Part shown: positions 62,101 to 64,000 of the stretch, piece by piece
Numbering within the stretch: the first letter of the stretch is position 1
Layout of the letters: each line of letters begins with the position of its first letter
Assembly: GCA_000818945.1 (NCBI GenBank)
Contig: KN805375.1
Span: forward strand, 655,069 to 719,068
Direction of reading: 5' to 3'
Length of the DNA stretch: 64,000 nucleotides
Origin: Schizochytrium sp. CCTCC M209059
Lineage: Eukaryota; Sar; Bigyra; Thraustochytrida; Thraustochytriidae
Made by a program: the position numbers and the translations under genes
Notes under the pieces: generated by a model
Database searches by the model: none
Told to the model about the DNA's origin: nothing
What the model saw: only the letters and a program-made list of their open reading frames with translations

Positions 62101-63047
62101 AAATATGATCTCGCGGATCTTGGTCATCATGGGCGTCGGCGAGCTCATTGAGGTGCATCCCTGGGAGCCAGAACGTGCCAGGTACGTCGTGCACACCGCT
62201 CAAAACATGGGCCTCCGCGTGACTGTCACCGTCCTTGGCATCGGCGACTTTGAAATCTGGTCGCCCACCGTGGGCGCACACCCAAGGTATCCCCGCTCTC
62301 ATTGGTGGGCGGGAGGGCAGGACTCCGTCCCTTACATGCTCGACATGACTTTGGCACCCGGGTTCAAAAAACTTGGGGCGCCGCGTCCCCTCGACGAAAA
62401 AACCATCCGTAAGCTCGAGGCTGCGTTGACCGCCCCACTGCGCAGGGCCCGACGCGAGGCTAAAGAGAAACTTCTGAGTCTTGTCGGTCCGGAGTCACAG
62501 GTATCACGGAGGATCAAGGCCACTCTGACCGTCCTTGAATACATTGCAAAACTCAGGGGCGCCTTCGTTGGCAGAGACTTGTACGCGTCCGTGAACGCAG
62601 TTGATCGCTACGCCGAGGCTCTAGATGCCGTAGACCCGGACACGCTCGGTGCCTTTCCGCAAGTGAATGAATTTTGCAAGGGGGCTAGTAAGTCACTTAC
62701 TACATTGAATGATCTCATTGGTGCGAGTCGCGGAGGCATCGCCATGAGGAGTGTCGCGACTACGGTTCGCGAGGTTCAACAAGTTCAGACTTCGTGCAAC
62801 AAGATTCCGAACGCTGCGTCGGACCCAATTGGCGATGTGCATGAGCCTTGCACGGAAACCCGGGATACGTTCCACGACTGCACAGCTAAACAGATTCGCA
62901 GAGACGCGTGGACTCGCGCGAAGGAAAACGGAGTACTCCAGCTCCTCGGACGGAGTGAGCGGAGCGTAGTCCATGCTGGCATTTTGGAGACGAATACGGG
63001 CCTCGTACCCGTCGCCATCAAGTCGACCTGCATCCAGGATCCGGACG
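59135..63047. repeat. Right arm of the ~3.9-kb inverted repeat
   Basis: Reverse complement of 54673-58577, 8 bp longer because of the indel. It ends at the CGGACG shared with the left arm inside the kinase N-lobe, exactly where the third R copy begins. Confidence 0.9.
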
Positions 63048-63073
63048 GAAGCTTGTCGGCCGATGAGGCGTGA
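60068..63073 (+). CDS. Kinase-tailed protein, right copy, truncated in the kinase domain
   Basis: 1001 residues from the ATG at 60068 (MSDEDAEAIANN); the frame is open 122 codons upstream but that part is leader with Asn/Lys/Thr repeats. Predicted parts: helices at about 1-255; a Gly/Ala-rich hydrophobic segment at about 258-325 (AAAIGRQAVNVASAIRAFG, then QGGGALAWLSAGSRLMAAS); a coiled coil at about 335-385; a large central region with no known domain at about 385-880; and the first strands of a protein kinase (VVHAGILE...LVPVAIKSTC). The protein then runs into DPDGSLSADEA and stops, because R sequence replaces the rest of the kinase. The N-terminal part could still be made as a soluble or membrane-active fragment without kinase control. 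No known family recognised for the N-terminal 880 residues. Confidence 0.75.
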   Translation: MSDEDAEAIANNIVKSLNEANLGANGISKKWLRKEVPTALGVQIGVILQTLALPFRGTSVGDMAKEGANIVENAIDRHNKDTREKNARDFQEKVAKCAKEGISRADDPVMAAFKYKKALLGIVPNCKETRDAIYQVCKLLDVHLDENARRDLAELIARFEERNSFLHDRFNEQDRANLTNRAELMDMMRQFNAEQTDQMLAALEQFELRLDDGGQLRIDMNKVLDVLNEARDAQRERAAVQRNAEAFQQKLEGAMAVCDAVSTIGAVVDHPGLRQAAAIGRQAVNVASAIRAFGQAQGGGALAWLSAGSRLMAASVCALQLVDCFGGSNDSDFTSGMLEAISEQVGLLRGEMHERFDQLEALMELRFDELQHELRTHDVFMRHAIKTMHSDLKNRIDDHLHLHLGIAHTQKMDELRRFFNKVNLDEPTADRVAFLRDVAEGIGLSRSTGERHFNKQQVLNLFNGAGIAGDHTQLHLDAEILHFAGTERTGLFVDVARKLGVPFQLPDFIIAPETWSAVALATCRLIRNVQLSPKGPRFMVNVGPQLDALVRDGEAFLTFCNEELTRVAERLCTLLEEDLDQLRREVDDATAQLNKPLREGQPMFTEGLGTRLKDLLDAGSCLVEARKVLEEAKWNHDGITRMSPKARGTFKWPTREQYLNAMENWKWMHPVIRALAAANMISRILVIMGVGELIEVHPWEPERARYVVHTAQNMGLRVTVTVLGIGDFEIWSPTVGAHPRYPRSHWWAGGQDSVPYMLDMTLAPGFKKLGAPRPLDEKTIRKLEAALTAPLRRARREAKEKLLSLVGPESQVSRRIKATLTVLEYIAKLRGAFVGRDLYASVNAVDRYAEALDAVDPDTLGAFPQVNEFCKGASKSLTTLNDLIGASRGGIAMRSVATTVREVQQVQTSCNKIPNAASDPIGDVHEPCTETRDTFHDCTAKQIRRDAWTRAKENGVLQLLGRSERSVVHAGILETNTGLVPVAIKSTCIQDPDGSLSADEA

Positions 63074-64000
63074 TAGAGTGCCGCGTTGGATTTTGGTTTT
63101 TTGGTGGTTCGCCAAATCCTAGAGGACGATCTTTGTCGGCCAGGGTGCCTTTTAGAAAACCACGGCAAAGGGCAAGGCATGATAGATAGCCTGCATGCTT
63201 TTGCGGAGAAAAATTGTTTCTATGTTAGTTCTCCGAATCCTCAAGTTGACCCGCTGCGTGGTTCCCCTCGGCGACGGTACGGCCGCGGTACGGTCCACAA
63301 GGAGAAGATCCGTCCGCAAGGATGTCCTTTGGAAAACAACTACAAAGATCATAGCATGCTAGCCTGCATGCTGCGTTGGTGGATCTTCTTTTTTGGAAGT
63401 TCTGCAGACGACCTGCGTCTGCAAGAGTGCCTGTTAGAAAACCAAGGCAAAGAGCAAGGTATGAAAGTCTGCATGCTGCCGCGACGGATCTTGATCCTCT
63501 TAAACGTTCTCCAAGTCCTGGGTACGGTCTTCGTCCGCGAGAATGCCATTCAAGAATCAATCAAGGTAAAGAGCAAAGCATGATAGCCTTCACGTTGCTG
63601 CGATGGATCTTGATCTCCTTAAACGTTTCCCGGCTTTCGTCCGCAAGAGTGTACTTTAGAAAACCAAAACAAACGAGAGCAAGGCATGGTACCGCAATGC
63701 ATTTTATTTTTTGGAAGTTCTTCACAAATCCTTGAGACGACCTCCGGCGCGGTTCCCATCGACGGCGGTACGGCCGCAGTACGGCCCACGAGGAAAGGAT
63801 CCGTCTGCAAGAATACCTTCATTTTATTTTTTAATAAATAAATTTCAAGGACCAGCACGGACAGAGCTTAATGGAGAGAAAAGATGATCAAAAAGCTTGG
63901 GCAAATGTGTTTGTATCGGTAGTAGCCACCAGCACGCAAGGGGAAAGCGGCCTTGTCGAAAGCGTGCGGCCTGGGGCTTGTACGGCCGAAGACAAGCCGA
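63047..64000 (+). repeat. R block, copy 3, running off the window
   Basis: Matches 58019-58972 base for base as far as I could read, starting inside the truncated kinase gene (CGG/GG shared at the joint) and continuing to the last base of the window. It includes the part of R that belongs to the central spacer, so it is not merely another inverted-repeat arm. Confidence 0.92.

Overview
The window is eukaryotic nuclear DNA: large, mostly single-exon genes, a few short GT-AG introns (64 to 345 nt, donors GTACGT, GTAAGT and GTGAGT, with CTAAC-type branch sites in some), nuclear genes for mitochondrial proteins, and GC-rich spacers full of microsatellites. The gene set (topoisomerase VI subunit B, a retinol-saturase or carotenoid-isomerase-like oxidoreductase, a bacterial-type ATP-grasp ligase, UBE2H, RPF1, COX19, OPA3) and the compact style suggest a protist, most likely a stramenopile of the thraustochytrid (labyrinthulomycete) type. 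That placement is inference. No rRNA, tRNA or CRISPR was seen. Two runs of N mark assembly gaps.

Layout. 0.3-13 kb: a membrane-anchored FAD/NAD oxidoreductase (-), an acidic two-TM protein (+), a secreted MRH-domain protein (-, two exons), a pterin-4a-carbinolamine dehydratase (+, three exons), OPA3 (-, three exons) and COX19 (+, two exons) facing each other across a GC-rich bidirectional promoter, and a doubtful ORF behind COX19. 13-21 kb: a 1828-residue EF-hand/ankyrin/WW/TRAF-zinc/Gly-rich scaffold (-) and a PX-PDZ protein with a prion-like tail (-). 21-25 kb: a repeat-rich spacer with a gap. 25-31.3 kb: an ATP-grasp ligase (+), an acidic protein (-), RPF1 (+) and a polyQ SANT-like protein (-). 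31.3-36.7 kb: a gene-poor spacer holding a fragment of mitochondrial cox1 (NUMT) and a gap. 36.7-47.7 kb: a UBE2H-type E2 (+) and a 3311-residue two-TM protein (-) built around 284 apparently perfect copies of an 18-bp unit. 48.5-49.0 kb: 176 pure CTG triplets. 49.9-52.2 kb: topoisomerase VI subunit B (-, two exons). 52.7-53.5 kb: a secreted protein (-).

53.9-64.0 kb is the most unusual part. Two copies of an unrecognised kinase-tailed protein gene lie head to head as a ~3.9-kb-arm inverted repeat around a ~0.56-kb spacer. The left copy keeps a whole kinase domain but has lost 8 bp mid-gene. The right copy is in frame there but is cut off inside the kinase domain. The cut joins a third, apparently identical copy of the spacer-flanking repeat, which runs off the window end. 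The two copies are almost identical except for a ~230-bp patch with many amino-acid changes.

How the genes relate: this is not an operon-type region. The only functional grouping visible is the OPA3/COX19 pair (both mitochondrial, one shared promoter), with a PCD whose N-terminus also looks mitochondrial close by. Annotated starts use ATG. Several longer open frames begin upstream at non-ATG codons and were trimmed.
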